Source: Pseudoalteromonas nigrifaciens | GTDB lineage: Bacteria; Pseudomonadota; Gammaproteobacteria; Enterobacterales; Alteromonadaceae | Direction: 5' to 3' | Assembly (NCBI RefSeq): GCF_002221505.1 | Contig: NZ_CP011036.1 | Location: 1,054,001 to 1,118,000, forward strand | DNA: 64,000 bases | Part shown: positions 1 through 8,240 of the stretch, one piece after another | How positions within the stretch are numbered: the stretch's first letter is position 1 | Layout: each line of letters starts with the position of its first letter | Notes under the pieces: generated by a model | The model's input: only the letters and a program-made list of their open reading frames with translations | Told to the model about the DNA's origin: nothing | The model's database searches: none | Made by a program: the position numbers and the translations under genes

Positions 1-459
1 GGCGAGCTTTTCATTCACGCTTTGCAGGCTAATTGCTTGTGTTTTATCGAGAGAATTTATTTCGTGATAAACGTGGGCTAAAGCATGCTCACCTGCGCCA
101 TAGGTATTTTGCTCAGAACTAAAAAAGAATGCACTTATAGTAACAACAAACGAAGCGGCTAGGGCTAAATGTACTCGGTCAAACTTAAAGCGCGATCGCG
201 ATGCAATAACGTTTTTATTAGCCGGTATTTGCGCTTGTTGCTGTGCTTTTTCTTTTAAAGAGGTGTTTAAAAGAATTCGCTCGGCTAGGTTTTCAGGTAC
301 CGGAACGTCATTAGCTGCACTTTGTAAATATTTATCGAAATCTTTCATGTCGTTAATAAACCGTTGTCGCTCTGAGTTGTCTTTAGCAAACTCGGTAAGC
401 TCATTGTCAATATCGTTTGGCTGCGCAATAGTGCGGCGACGAAACTCAAGCTCATCCAT
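1..459 (-). CDS. DUF3379-like membrane protein, putative anti-sigma factor (3' end outside window)
   Basis: The first 153 codons are present on the minus strand; the stop lies beyond position 1. The ATG at 457-459 overlaps the stop of the upstream sigma factor gene as TAATG, so the two are translationally coupled. The N-terminal ~95 residues are polar and predicted cytosolic (start MDELEFRRRTI). One membrane segment follows at about residues 98-116 (HLALAASFVVTISAFFF), then an extracytoplasmic part. This resembles the DUF3379 family, which commonly follows an ECF sigma gene in Alteromonadales and Vibrio. The topology and coupling suggest an anti-sigma factor that holds the sigma factor at the membrane, but no zinc-binding HxxxCxxC motif is seen, so that role is inferred. 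Confidence 0.7.
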   Translation of the reverse strand, partial: MDELEFRRRTIAQPNDIDNELTEFAKDNSERQRFINDMKDFDKYLQSAANDVPVPENLAERILLNTSLKEKAQQQAQIPANKNVIASRSRFKFDRVHLALAASFVVTISAFFFSSEQNTYGAGEHALAHVYHEINSLDKTQAISLQSVNEKLA

Positions 460-1016
460 TATTTTGATGCCCCTTTAAGTTGCTCATCATCACGGCTTAA
501 AGCCTCTTTAAGTTGGTTTCTAGCACGGTATAGGCGTGTAATTACCGTGTTTTTGTTTAAATCGAGTATATTTGCAATTTCTTCGCCTGAGCAGCCCATT
601 ACTACTTGCAGTAATAATGGCTCTTTGTATTCATCAGGCAAGAGTGCTATTTGGCGTTGAATAACAGTTTGCTCCATTTCATCGTCTAAAGAGTGGCTGG
701 TTTCATCAACCAATAATTCATCTTCTATATCGCTATAATCAAATTGTTTGCGCTCAAATCGTCGCGCGTTTTCGCGACGTAAAATCGTAAGTAACCACGA
801 CTTTGCTGCTTTTTGATCCAGTAAAGAGTCGAGCGAGCGCCAGGCACGCAAAAAAGTCTCTTGTACTAAGTCATCGGCAATGTGTGGATCACGGCATAAC
901 CAATAGGCAAAGCGGTAAAGCTCTTTATGGTAAACATGAACCAAGGCTTCGTAGCGCTTTTGCTTTTGTGCCATATCAATTAAGACCTGATTATTCGATT
1001 TTTTATTTCCAAACAT
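459..1016 (-). CDS. ECF-type RNA polymerase sigma factor
   Basis: This is a 185-residue sigma-70 family protein. Region 2 is visible as ADDLVQETFLRAWRSL (about residues 47-62), and region 4 as a helix-turn-helix beginning LPDEYKEPLLLQVVMG and running through EEIANILDLNKNTVITRLYRAR (about residues 126-170). It has only regions 2 and 4, as in the extracytoplasmic-function class. It should bind core polymerase and direct transcription of a small regulon. It is followed immediately by a DUF3379-type membrane protein, its likely partner. It lies 58 bp after batD; the AT-rich gap could hold its own promoter or simply continue the bat transcript. The signal sensed is unknown. Confidence 0.88.
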   Translation of the reverse strand: MFGNKKSNNQVLIDMAQKQKRYEALVHVYHKELYRFAYWLCRDPHIADDLVQETFLRAWRSLDSLLDQKAAKSWLLTILRRENARRFERKQFDYSDIEDELLVDETSHSLDDEMEQTVIQRQIALLPDEYKEPLLLQVVMGCSGEEIANILDLNKNTVITRLYRARNQLKEALSRDDEQLKGASK

Positions 1017-1074
1017 AAGTTCTTTTTTAGTTAAATATTATTTAATATAATAAAAGGTCTACACGCATTAAAAT

Positions 1075-2721
1075 TTAATGGTAAAGGTCTTTTAATACAG
1101 CTTGTTGCGACTTTAATGTTTGAGCCTGATACTTTTTAAGTAATTTAACTATAGCTGTAAGATCGCTGGTTGTTTTTTTATTACTGTATAATTGTGTTTG
1201 TAACTGCATCACATTATTAGTTAGTTCTGCATCATTAATAGCACGGCATAAAGTATCAATAGCGCCCATATTTTGCTTAGTTACTGTTTTTGCATATATA
1301 TTTAATGCGCTATAAAACATTTTTGCATCGTTTTTATTTGCTGCATGTAATAAGTTTTTCAAACTAGGCAGCGCGGGTGCTTCATCAGTTATAGTTGCTA
1401 CATGCGCATTATGAGTAGAACGGCTTAACCAATAAAAAATTGCAGTCACAACCCATAATAAATAGCCCAGTACAGCAACAACTATTAACCATAATGGTGT
1501 TGAGCTTTGTATTTGCTGTGGGTTAGTTGCATCAACACTATTTTGTCCTGCTGCTTGGTTATTGGTATTTTGCGAATCATTTATAATTACAGGATTAGCA
1601 GCATTGCTACTAGGGAGCACAGTAATAGTGCGCTCTGGTAAAGTAGCAAAGCTAATACGATTTATTTTAGTGTTGTACCAAGGCAGTTTTATTTCGGGCA
1701 GCGTATAAGTGCCAGGTGTTTGTGGTAACAAAGCATAAGAGGCAATTTGCTGCGATACTACACGGCCATTACGCACCGCGTTGTTATTTTCTTTTTGGTC
1801 TGGGTAGCTACGGATCCCTGTAATATCGGGCATTGATATTTCGGGGAGTTGCTCTTTAGTTACACCAAGTGCCGTTAAGGTAATTGTGCGTGTGATAGGA
1901 GTGCCTACCTCAACAGTATTATCCTCTGGTTGCCATTGCTCATCTAAGCTTACTAACTCACTAGGCAGCCAAGCGCCATTGTAATTACTTGGAATAGGCT
2001 TTATTTCTATTTGCTGATCATTGCCAAGCGCCGACACTTCTAACTGGCGGTAATTTTGCTGCACACGGCCTTGAAAAGCAGGGCCGGCAATAGTGTAGTC
2101 ACCACTTTTTTGCGGCTGAATTAAATACTCTCGAGTAATGACTAAATAACGTTTACCGTCAACCAGTTCATAATCCTCTGTTTGTTTACCCAATTGGCTA
2201 AGTTGTGCATTTTCCATGCTAGGTGTGCCTAAGCTGCCGTCAAGTAGCTCTTTAGCTAAATAAAGTTTAAGCGTATAAACACCGGCTTCTTGTACAAACA
2301 AAGATTTACTTGAGAGCGATGTTTTTAAAAATATATCGTTATTTTTATCGGCATCAGCTGCGCGCTTGGCAACTTTTAAAGTAATAGGCTGCGAGCTGAG
2401 CCCCGCAACAGTAAACGACGGTATAGTGTATTCGCCTTCGCGGCGGGTCATTAGTTTAACCGACCAGGTGGTTTGCTTGTTCATACTGCCATTTATAATA
2501 TTGGTGCGGGTACTTAAGCTAGTAGGGCCAACCACAAAGTTTTTTAACAGCATTGAGGTATCGGGTTGTTCATCTTTAATTGTGTCGTCTACTGTAATAT
2601 TAAGAATAAAAAACTCACCCGCTAACACCGGGTTTTTATTTACACTGGCTTCGAGTTTGGTGGCAGCCATCAATGGCATCGCACTTAATAGCAATAAACA
2701 GCAAAATAATCGCATTACCAT
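1075..2721 (-). CDS. batD: BatD family protein (oxygen-tolerance/aerotolerance)
   Basis: This 548-residue exported protein has an N-terminal signal peptide (MVMRLFCCLLLLSAMPLMAA), a large periplasmic part with repeated Ig-like segments (TKLEASVNKNPVLAGEFF onward), a membrane helix at about residues 412-432 (WLIVVAVLGYLLWVVTAIFY) and a cytoplasmic tail. That is the BatD architecture. It overlaps the end of the BatB/BatC gene by 7 bp and is the last Bat gene in the operon. BatD proteins are thought to form an envelope complex with the VWA proteins BatA and BatB under MoxR ATPase control; the biochemical role is not settled. Naming rests on architecture and gene order. Confidence 0.85.
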   Translation of the reverse strand: MVMRLFCCLLLLSAMPLMAATKLEASVNKNPVLAGEFFILNITVDDTIKDEQPDTSMLLKNFVVGPTSLSTRTNIINGSMNKQTTWSVKLMTRREGEYTIPSFTVAGLSSQPITLKVAKRAADADKNNDIFLKTSLSSKSLFVQEAGVYTLKLYLAKELLDGSLGTPSMENAQLSQLGKQTEDYELVDGKRYLVITREYLIQPQKSGDYTIAGPAFQGRVQQNYRQLEVSALGNDQQIEIKPIPSNYNGAWLPSELVSLDEQWQPEDNTVEVGTPITRTITLTALGVTKEQLPEISMPDITGIRSYPDQKENNNAVRNGRVVSQQIASYALLPQTPGTYTLPEIKLPWYNTKINRISFATLPERTITVLPSSNAANPVIINDSQNTNNQAAGQNSVDATNPQQIQSSTPLWLIVVAVLGYLLWVVTAIFYWLSRSTHNAHVATITDEAPALPSLKNLLHAANKNDAKMFYSALNIYAKTVTKQNMGAIDTLCRAINDAELTNNVMQLQTQLYSNKKTTSDLTAIVKLLKKYQAQTLKSQQAVLKDLYH

Positions 2722-4592
2722 GACTTTTCTACTCCTGTGGGGCGACGTTGATATTGTCTTTTTTGGGCTTCTAATTGCATTTTATTCCGTAATAAAATAG
2801 CGGGATCGTCGGGCACTTTTCGCAGCAGCTGGTTAAGCTGCTGTGCTTGTTCTTTTTCTTCGTTAGTCAGCTCACTGGCTTGTACTGCTTGCGCTTGTTG
2901 CTCGGCAGTTTGTTGTTGCTCGTCGGGCGCAGGTTCGTTTGCAGCCTGTGGCTCACTTTGTTGCTCAGCGTTATCATTTGGCTGTTCGGCTGGTTGATTT
3001 TCACTTTGCTCGTTTTGCGGCTCAGCTTGCATGTCAGGTTTATTTTGTTGATCAGCTTGCTCTTGTGCTTGCTCAGAGTCTTTATCCGATTTATCGTCAC
3101 TGTTTTTTTCACTGTCGCTTTGCGCTTCGCCTTGCTCATCATTTTGTTGCTGATCTTGCTTGGCTTCATCAGAATTTTGCTGTTGGTTTTGCTCATCACT
3201 TTTTTGCCCGTCTTGTGATTCGCCGCCGTCTTGGCTTTGTTGCTCTTGCTGCTGATTCAGTAATTGCTCAACCAGTGCTTGGTTGTCTGCGGCTTGTGTA
3301 AAGTTAGGGTGTAATGCTTGAGCTTGTTGATAAGCATTAATTGCTTCCTCTAGCTTGCCCGCTTTAGCAAGTGCGTTACCAAAGTTATAAAAACCGGTTG
3401 CCGATTTATCATCACTAAATTGATTAACCGCGGCCTCAAAGTTCCCTTGCTGATAAAGTGCAGCGCCTTTTAATTGGCTCGATTGGGCTGTTATTGCTTG
3501 CTCATAATCTTTATTGTTATAAGCATCAAGCGCTCGCTGATCGGTGTTTTTTAAAACTGTGGGCAGCTCTACGGCATAGGCATTTTGCTGTGGTAAAAAG
3601 CTAAACACTAAAAACACACTCAGCAAAGCCGCACGTCTAAATAAATAAAGGCTTAAAGGTAGTAGCAGTAATAAGCCATAAATACCGGCGTCTATACGCC
3701 AAAGCGCATGGTTTTGTTTTTCATCTTTTAACAACTCACCATTAGCGCTAGGTGCAAAAACAGCAATGTCGGCGCTACTTGGCTGATAACTAGCAAATTT
3801 ACCGCCGCTGTTTGTAGCTAAACTTTTTAGCTGGCTGGTATTAATAGTTGGCACTACAATTTGCCCGTAGTGGTCTTTTAAAAATCCGCCTTCGGGTAGT
3901 TTAATTGGCGCACCTTGGGCGGTGCCTACACCGTAGATATTTAATCGGTATTGGGTGTTTTTAGTAAAGGTGCTCACCTCACTTTGCTCTTGCTGATCAA
4001 TGCCGTCGGTTATTAAAATAATATCGCCGTCTAGGTAACCGGCTTGTCCTAATAGCTCTTTTGCTATATCAAGGCCAGCTAAAACATTAGAGCCTTTGTC
4101 GGGCATTATTTCTGGGCTTAAGCTAGGTATTAGGTTTTCAAGTGTAGTGGCGTCGTTGGTTAGCGGTGAAATGGTATAAGCACTGCCTGCATAGGCTACT
4201 AGCGCTGTGTCGCCTTCTTTAAATAAATCAATCATATCGAGGGCTTTAAAACGCGCCTGCATTAATCTATTTGGTAAAATATCTGTGCTGTACATAGAGT
4301 ACGACATGTCCATAACAATAACGCGAGCATTTTTGCTTTGAAACACAGGTACTTGTTTTTCTTCAAAGCTGGGGCCGGCACTAAATATAATCCCTAAGCT
4401 ACAAAATAGCGCTAATAACCAAAGTGGCTGGTTAGTTTTAGTGCTTGCGTCGCTCATAATAAACTGTGCTAAATGCGGTGCAATTAGCTGCTCATTGGTG
4501 GCTTTTTTGCGCTTAATTAAGGCAACAAAAAATAACCCAACTGCGGGTATGAGTAACCACAAAATAGCAGGGCGAATAAATTCAAAATCCAT
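2715..4592 (-). CDS. BatB-BatC fusion: VWA domain plus TPR protein
   Basis: This 625-residue protein has two N-terminal membrane helices (about residues 8-26 and 56-72), a von Willebrand A domain with an intact MIDAS start DMSYS at residues 95-99, a third helix at about 300-320, and TPR repeats at about 350-440 (NNKDYEQAI, GNFEAAVNQF, FYNFGNALAKAGKLEEAINAY). The next ~150 residues are extremely rich in Gln, Glu, Asp, Asn and Ser, and a short basic tail ends the protein. BatB (VWA) and BatC (TPR) are separate in Bacteroidetes but commonly fused in gammaproteobacteria. Its start overlaps the batA stop by one base, so translation is coupled. The acidic/Q-rich linker explains the many spurious open frames in this stretch. 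Confidence 0.88.
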   Translation of the reverse strand: MDFEFIRPAILWLLIPAVGLFFVALIKRKKATNEQLIAPHLAQFIMSDASTKTNQPLWLLALFCSLGIIFSAGPSFEEKQVPVFQSKNARVIVMDMSYSMYSTDILPNRLMQARFKALDMIDLFKEGDTALVAYAGSAYTISPLTNDATTLENLIPSLSPEIMPDKGSNVLAGLDIAKELLGQAGYLDGDIILITDGIDQQEQSEVSTFTKNTQYRLNIYGVGTAQGAPIKLPEGGFLKDHYGQIVVPTINTSQLKSLATNSGGKFASYQPSSADIAVFAPSANGELLKDEKQNHALWRIDAGIYGLLLLLPLSLYLFRRAALLSVFLVFSFLPQQNAYAVELPTVLKNTDQRALDAYNNKDYEQAITAQSSQLKGAALYQQGNFEAAVNQFSDDKSATGFYNFGNALAKAGKLEEAINAYQQAQALHPNFTQAADNQALVEQLLNQQQEQQSQDGGESQDGQKSDEQNQQQNSDEAKQDQQQNDEQGEAQSDSEKNSDDKSDKDSEQAQEQADQQNKPDMQAEPQNEQSENQPAEQPNDNAEQQSEPQAANEPAPDEQQQTAEQQAQAVQASELTNEEKEQAQQLNQLLRKVPDDPAILLRNKMQLEAQKRQYQRRPTGVEKSW

Positions 4593-5578
4593 TAGTTAGG
4601 CTCCTTTATTGCGCGCAGGGTTGTTAACATTACTTTTAAGCTAATTAATAAAATAGCGATTAATAACGGCAAGTAAAATAATGAGCTTTGCGGGCGAAAG
4701 GTTTGCTCATCTACACTAATGGGCTCTAATTTGTCTAGTTCGGCATAAATTTGCTGTAAACCGGCTACATCTTTAGCTCTAAAGTACAAGCCGCCAGTTT
4801 GCTCGGCTATGCGTTTTAATAACCCTTCATCTATTGTGTCGCCGCTCATACCGCCCATATTAAATAAACTAAACCCACGAGGATTATCTGAGCCAACGCC
4901 AATGGTATACACTTTTATACCAGCATCGCGGGCAAGCAGTAGGGCTTCTTCGGGTTGTAAATTACCCGCAGTGTTTTGCCCGTCGGTTAGTAGCACCACA
5001 ATACGATTGCTTTTATCTTTGTTTGCAAAACGTTTTACCGACAACCCTAAAGCATCGCCAATGGCAGTGGCGCGGCCAACTAAACCAATTTGTGCCTCAG
5101 AAAGCATTTTACTTACGGTTTTTACATCACGCGTAAGGGGGGTTTGTAAAAAGGCGGTGTCGCCAAATAAAATAAGGCCGAGCCTGTCGCCTTGGCGCTG
5201 CTCTATAAAATCAGTTAATACCGCTTTAACCATAGTTAAGCGGTCAACATATTGGCCATTGTAAGCCATGTCTTGCTCGGTCATAGAGCCTGATAAATCA
5301 ACCGCCAGCATTATATCGCGGCCTTCGTTTGGCATTGAAATAGGATCATCTAACCAAGTAGGGTTTGCCGCAGCTATTACCAGTAATAGCCATATAACCC
5401 ACTCGAACGGGGTTAAGCGCCGTGCGTGAGCTTCAATGCTTTGGCTGGTTAAGTTATGTTTGGCAAAGCTTGGGATCCGCAGTCGAGTGTGCGCATTGTT
5501 TACAGCCGGTTTTAGTAATAATAGTAATAAAGGCAGGGGGAGTAATATAAACAGCCATGGCCAGCTAAATTCAAACAT
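4592..5578 (-). CDS. batA: BatA-like VWA domain membrane protein
   Basis: This 328-residue protein has an N-terminal membrane segment (FSWPWLFILLPLPLLLLLL), a second helix near residues 60-73, and a von Willebrand A domain whose metal-ion adhesion site is intact: DLSGS at residues 94-98, preceded by RDIMLAV, with a later LLTDGQNTAGN. A C-terminal membrane helix is at about 303-320. These are the features of BatA/BatB-type proteins. It overlaps the upstream DUF4381 gene by 8 bp and the downstream fusion gene by 1 bp, so the block is one operon. It probably works as a MoxR-activated scaffold at the inner membrane. Confidence 0.88.
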   Translation of the reverse strand: MFEFSWPWLFILLPLPLLLLLLKPAVNNAHTRLRIPSFAKHNLTSQSIEAHARRLTPFEWVIWLLLVIAAANPTWLDDPISMPNEGRDIMLAVDLSGSMTEQDMAYNGQYVDRLTMVKAVLTDFIEQRQGDRLGLILFGDTAFLQTPLTRDVKTVSKMLSEAQIGLVGRATAIGDALGLSVKRFANKDKSNRIVVLLTDGQNTAGNLQPEEALLLARDAGIKVYTIGVGSDNPRGFSLFNMGGMSGDTIDEGLLKRIAEQTGGLYFRAKDVAGLQQIYAELDKLEPISVDEQTFRPQSSLFYLPLLIAILLISLKVMLTTLRAIKEPN

Positions 5579-6005
5579 TAACCACTTCCTTTAACTTAAA
5601 TTGCTTAATTGCTTGGCGAAACTTATTTTCTAGCGCGCTATTGTTTTGCTCAAGATTATAAACACTGAGAATTTCTTGTTCACTAAAACTTAATCCGGTT
5701 AGTGTATTAAGCGTATTACACCACTGCTTGGTAGATTGCGTAGCAAGGCGTTTATCGTAATAGGCAATGACTAAGCGTTTTAAAATAATATGTAATTGCT
5801 GAGGATCAGTGTGCTGTTGGCTTAAATTAACCGCGAAGCGTTTTGGTTGTTTAAATTTATAACGCTTATAAGCCATATAAATTGCGGCGCTTAGCAGCAA
5901 TAACAAAACGGCAATAATAACCCACCAAGCAGGGGCAAGTGGCCACCAATTTACTTGGCTTGGCGCTATTATGTCGTGTAGGCCATCAAGTGGAGACGTT
6001 TGCAT
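5571..6005 (-). CDS. DUF4381 domain-containing membrane protein
   Basis: This 144-residue protein has one strong membrane helix at about residues 26-46 (APAWWVIIAVLLLLLSAAIYMAY) after a short Trp/Pro-rich N terminus, then a basic helical cytoplasmic part (LSQQHTDPQQLHIILKRLVI). DUF4381 proteins are usually found between the DUF58 and BatA genes of moxR loci, exactly as here. It is 2 bp after the DUF58 stop and overlaps batA. No catalytic motif is visible. It is likely an accessory subunit of the Bat complex. Confidence 0.82.
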   Translation of the reverse strand: MQTSPLDGLHDIIAPSQVNWWPLAPAWWVIIAVLLLLLSAAIYMAYKRYKFKQPKRFAVNLSQQHTDPQQLHIILKRLVIAYYDKRLATQSTKQWCNTLNTLTGLSFSEQEILSVYNLEQNNSALENKFRQAIKQFKLKEVVNV

Positions 6006-6007
6006 GG

Positions 6008-6952
6008 TTATTTTCTCACTAATTGCAGCTCAAGCGGTGTGGCTGCATTGAATGATATTAAATTAAGACCCGATTTAGTTAAGCGATTAAAGCGTGTGCT
6101 AAATGCCTGTTCGGCATTTTTAGCAAAGCGCGCTCTAAAACTACTATCCATAAGTGGTAGGGCAAAGTCTTGGCCATTGGCGCTTACTGTAACGGCTTGT
6201 TTAAATGCCGGTAACTGATGCTCAAATGGATCGCTTATGTGGCAACCAATTAGCTCGCAGTGACGGCTTAGTATTTCGAGCTGTTTAAAGCTGGCGTCGT
6301 CTAGGGCATTAAAGTCAGAAATTAAATACACTAAACTACCGGGTTTAGCCAAATGGTTAAGGCGCTTTAAGTTATCGCTAAAGTTGTTAGTGGCTTGCTC
6401 GTCAATTGCGTTAAGGGCTTGCTGGTGGCTATCACACAAATTATGACACAGCTTTAATACCGCTTTTTCACGGGCGCTGGGCTTGAGTTCTAAATGAGAG
6501 TGCTGATTAAATACAATGCCACCAATACGGTCACCACGTTGGCAGGCCGACCAAGCAACCAATGCGCTAATGTGCGCGGCTTGCACCGATTTTAATAACA
6601 ACTGCGAGCCAAATAGCATCGAGTTTGAAAAATCAGTAAAAATAAACACTGGGCGCTCTTTCTCTTCTTGAAAAAGCTTAGTGTGTGTTTCGCCAGTGCG
6701 CGCAGTTACACGCCAATCAATAGAGCGAATATCGTCGCCTTGTTGATAGTGGCGTACTTCAGCAAACTCCATACCACGGCCTTTATGCGGCGCAAGGTAT
6801 TGCCCGGTTAAGGTGTTTTTAATTTTTACTTTAGGAGCCAGCTCTAGCAATTGCGCTTTGGCTTTGTAATACATCAGCTCTTTAAGCGCTAAATTTACAC
6901 CGTGGCTATGGCTTTGTGCAAGCCATGCTTGGGGATCTAATGGTGTTTGCAT
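6008..6952 (-). CDS. DUF58 domain-containing protein
   Basis: This 314-residue soluble protein has the DUF58 signature: GRGMEFAEVRHYQQGDDIR followed by SIDWRVTARTGETHTKLF and EEKERPVFIFTDFSNSM (about residues 58-116). The last part resembles a VWA fold with a modified metal site (DFSNSM). DUF58 proteins are near-constant partners of MoxR AAA+ ATPases. The gene starts 3 bp after the moxR-like stop on the same strand. It is likely the adaptor between the ATPase and the membrane VWA proteins. Confidence 0.9.
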   Translation of the reverse strand: MQTPLDPQAWLAQSHSHGVNLALKELMYYKAKAQLLELAPKVKIKNTLTGQYLAPHKGRGMEFAEVRHYQQGDDIRSIDWRVTARTGETHTKLFQEEKERPVFIFTDFSNSMLFGSQLLLKSVQAAHISALVAWSACQRGDRIGGIVFNQHSHLELKPSAREKAVLKLCHNLCDSHQQALNAIDEQATNNFSDNLKRLNHLAKPGSLVYLISDFNALDDASFKQLEILSRHCELIGCHISDPFEHQLPAFKQAVTVSANGQDFALPLMDSSFRARFAKNAEQAFSTRFNRLTKSGLNLISFNAATPLELQLVRK

Positions 6953-6955
6953 AAG

Positions 6956-7912
6956 TTACGGTACGGCTACAAGTTCAACAATACGGCTAATTACCTGATC
7001 TTTAGTAATGCCATCGGCTTGGGCTTCGTAACTTAAAATAATACGATGGCGCAATACATTATGTACTACTGCCTGAATATCGTCGGGCGCTACAAAATCG
7101 CGGCCTTGCAACCAAGCATGCGCACGGGCGCATTTATCAAGGGCAATAGTGGCACGTGGGCTAGCACCAAACTCAATCCAGCTACCTAGTTGTGCATCCA
7201 ACTTAGCACCTTCACGGGTAGCTATAATAAGCTGCACTAAATACTGCTCAAGTGGTGGTGCTAAATAAAGGCCTAAAATAGCTTTACGAGCGGCAAATAA
7301 ATCGCTTTGACTAATTTTTTGCATTACCGCTGGTTGCTCGTTTAATGCTTCGCCTCGGGTTAAACGCAGTATGTCTAATTCGTGCTCTGCGCCGGGGTAA
7401 CCTATACTCAAATGCAGTAAAAAGCGGTCAAGCTGCGCTTCAGGTAGCGGGTAAGTGCCTTCTTGCTCCAGCGGGTTTTGTGTGGCCATTACTAAAAATA
7501 GGTCACTTAGCGGATAAGTATTTTTACCCACAGTTACTTGGCGCTCTGCCATGGCTTCTAATAAAGCTGATTGTACTTTAGCTGGGGCACGGTTTATTTC
7601 ATCAGCTAAAATAAGATTATGAAACAGTGGGCCTTTTTCAAATACAAACTCACTGGTTTGCTGGCGATAAATATCAGTACCAGTAATATCGGCAGGGAGC
7701 AAGTCGGGCGTAAATTGCACCCGCTGAAACGAGCCTTCAATGCCTTTAGCTAAGGCGTTTACGGCGCGCGTTTTTGCAAGGCCAGGAGGGCCTTCTACTA
7801 ATAAGTGGCCGTCAGCTAAAATGGTAATAAGTAGCGCTTGAGTAAGCTCTGGCTGGCCAATAATTTGTGTATCTAAGTACGTTTTTAATTGTGAAAATGC
7901 GTTAGCTGCCAT
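6956..7912 (-). CDS. MoxR family AAA+ ATPase
   Basis: This 318-residue MoxR-type ATPase has a Walker A GPPGLAKT at residues 41-48, a Walker B LILADE at about 100-105 followed by INRAPAKVQSALLEAM, a sensor-1 region VMATQNPLEQEGTYPLPEAQLDR, and a C-terminal lid domain. It is the first gene of the seven-gene minus-strand locus. MoxR ATPases act as chaperones that activate VWA-domain partners, which fits the two Bat VWA proteins downstream. It is transcribed away from fadI, with a 328-bp shared upstream region. Confidence 0.93.
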   Translation of the reverse strand: MAANAFSQLKTYLDTQIIGQPELTQALLITILADGHLLVEGPPGLAKTRAVNALAKGIEGSFQRVQFTPDLLPADITGTDIYRQQTSEFVFEKGPLFHNLILADEINRAPAKVQSALLEAMAERQVTVGKNTYPLSDLFLVMATQNPLEQEGTYPLPEAQLDRFLLHLSIGYPGAEHELDILRLTRGEALNEQPAVMQKISQSDLFAARKAILGLYLAPPLEQYLVQLIIATREGAKLDAQLGSWIEFGASPRATIALDKCARAHAWLQGRDFVAPDDIQAVVHNVLRHRIILSYEAQADGITKDQVISRIVELVAVP

Positions 7913-8167
7913 AATAAATAGACTGTCCTCGTCAGCTGGAATAATACCAAAGTTATTTGGGTACGAAATACTGACCTAGTTATAAGGTTTAAAATTGGAT
8001 AACTCAAGAGTTAGACTGTATTTTTAAAAATAGTTCGTTATTTATTAACGACTTTTAGCCTATCACAAAACTTTGTAAATGCGTCTAAAAAAGCCTATTG
8101 TAGTACTTATATAGTAGGTCTTAGAGAATTTTATTTGCCTACTAATCGATAAATTTCAGTTTATCTA

Positions 8168-8196
8168 TTGGCTTTAGTACACGGGTTGTTTAGAAT
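8168..8196 (+). promoter_or_regulatory. Sigma-70 promoter of fadIJ
   Basis: A -35 box TTGGCT (8168-8173) and a -10 box TAGAAT (8191-8196) are separated by exactly 17 bp. This predicts a transcription start near 8203, giving a leader of about 38 nt before fadI. It is a sequence match only. Confidence 0.6.
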
Positions 8197-8208
8197 CGAG
8201 TAAAACAA

Positions 8209-8223
8209 ACAGGTCAGACCTGT
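8209..8223. promoter_or_regulatory. FadR-like palindromic operator upstream of fadI
   Basis: ACAGGTC-A-GACCTGT is a perfect 7+1+7 inverted repeat. Extended by one base each side it agrees with the E. coli FadR consensus (AGCTGGTCCGACCTGTT) at most positions. It lies just downstream of the predicted start of transcription and ends 17 bp before the fadI ATG, a place where a bound repressor would block transcription. FadR control of fadIJ is known in enterobacteria and Vibrio; here it is inferred. Confidence 0.6.
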
Positions 8224-8240
8224 CAGCGGGAGCATAATTA

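Larger units (their letters stand above)
7913..8240. promoter_or_regulatory. Divergent moxR / fadI upstream region
   Basis: This 328-bp noncoding region separates the moxR-like gene (minus) from fadI (plus). The fadI-proximal end holds a well-formed sigma-70 promoter and a palindromic operator, listed separately. No promoter for the minus side was clear enough to mark. No gene is seen inside it. Confidence 0.6.

Noticed and set aside
2847..3301. Several long open frames on both strands within the batB-batC fusion
   Set aside because: They arise from the repetitive Gln/Glu/Asp/Asn coding of the linker; their products are low-complexity and lack ribosome binding sites.
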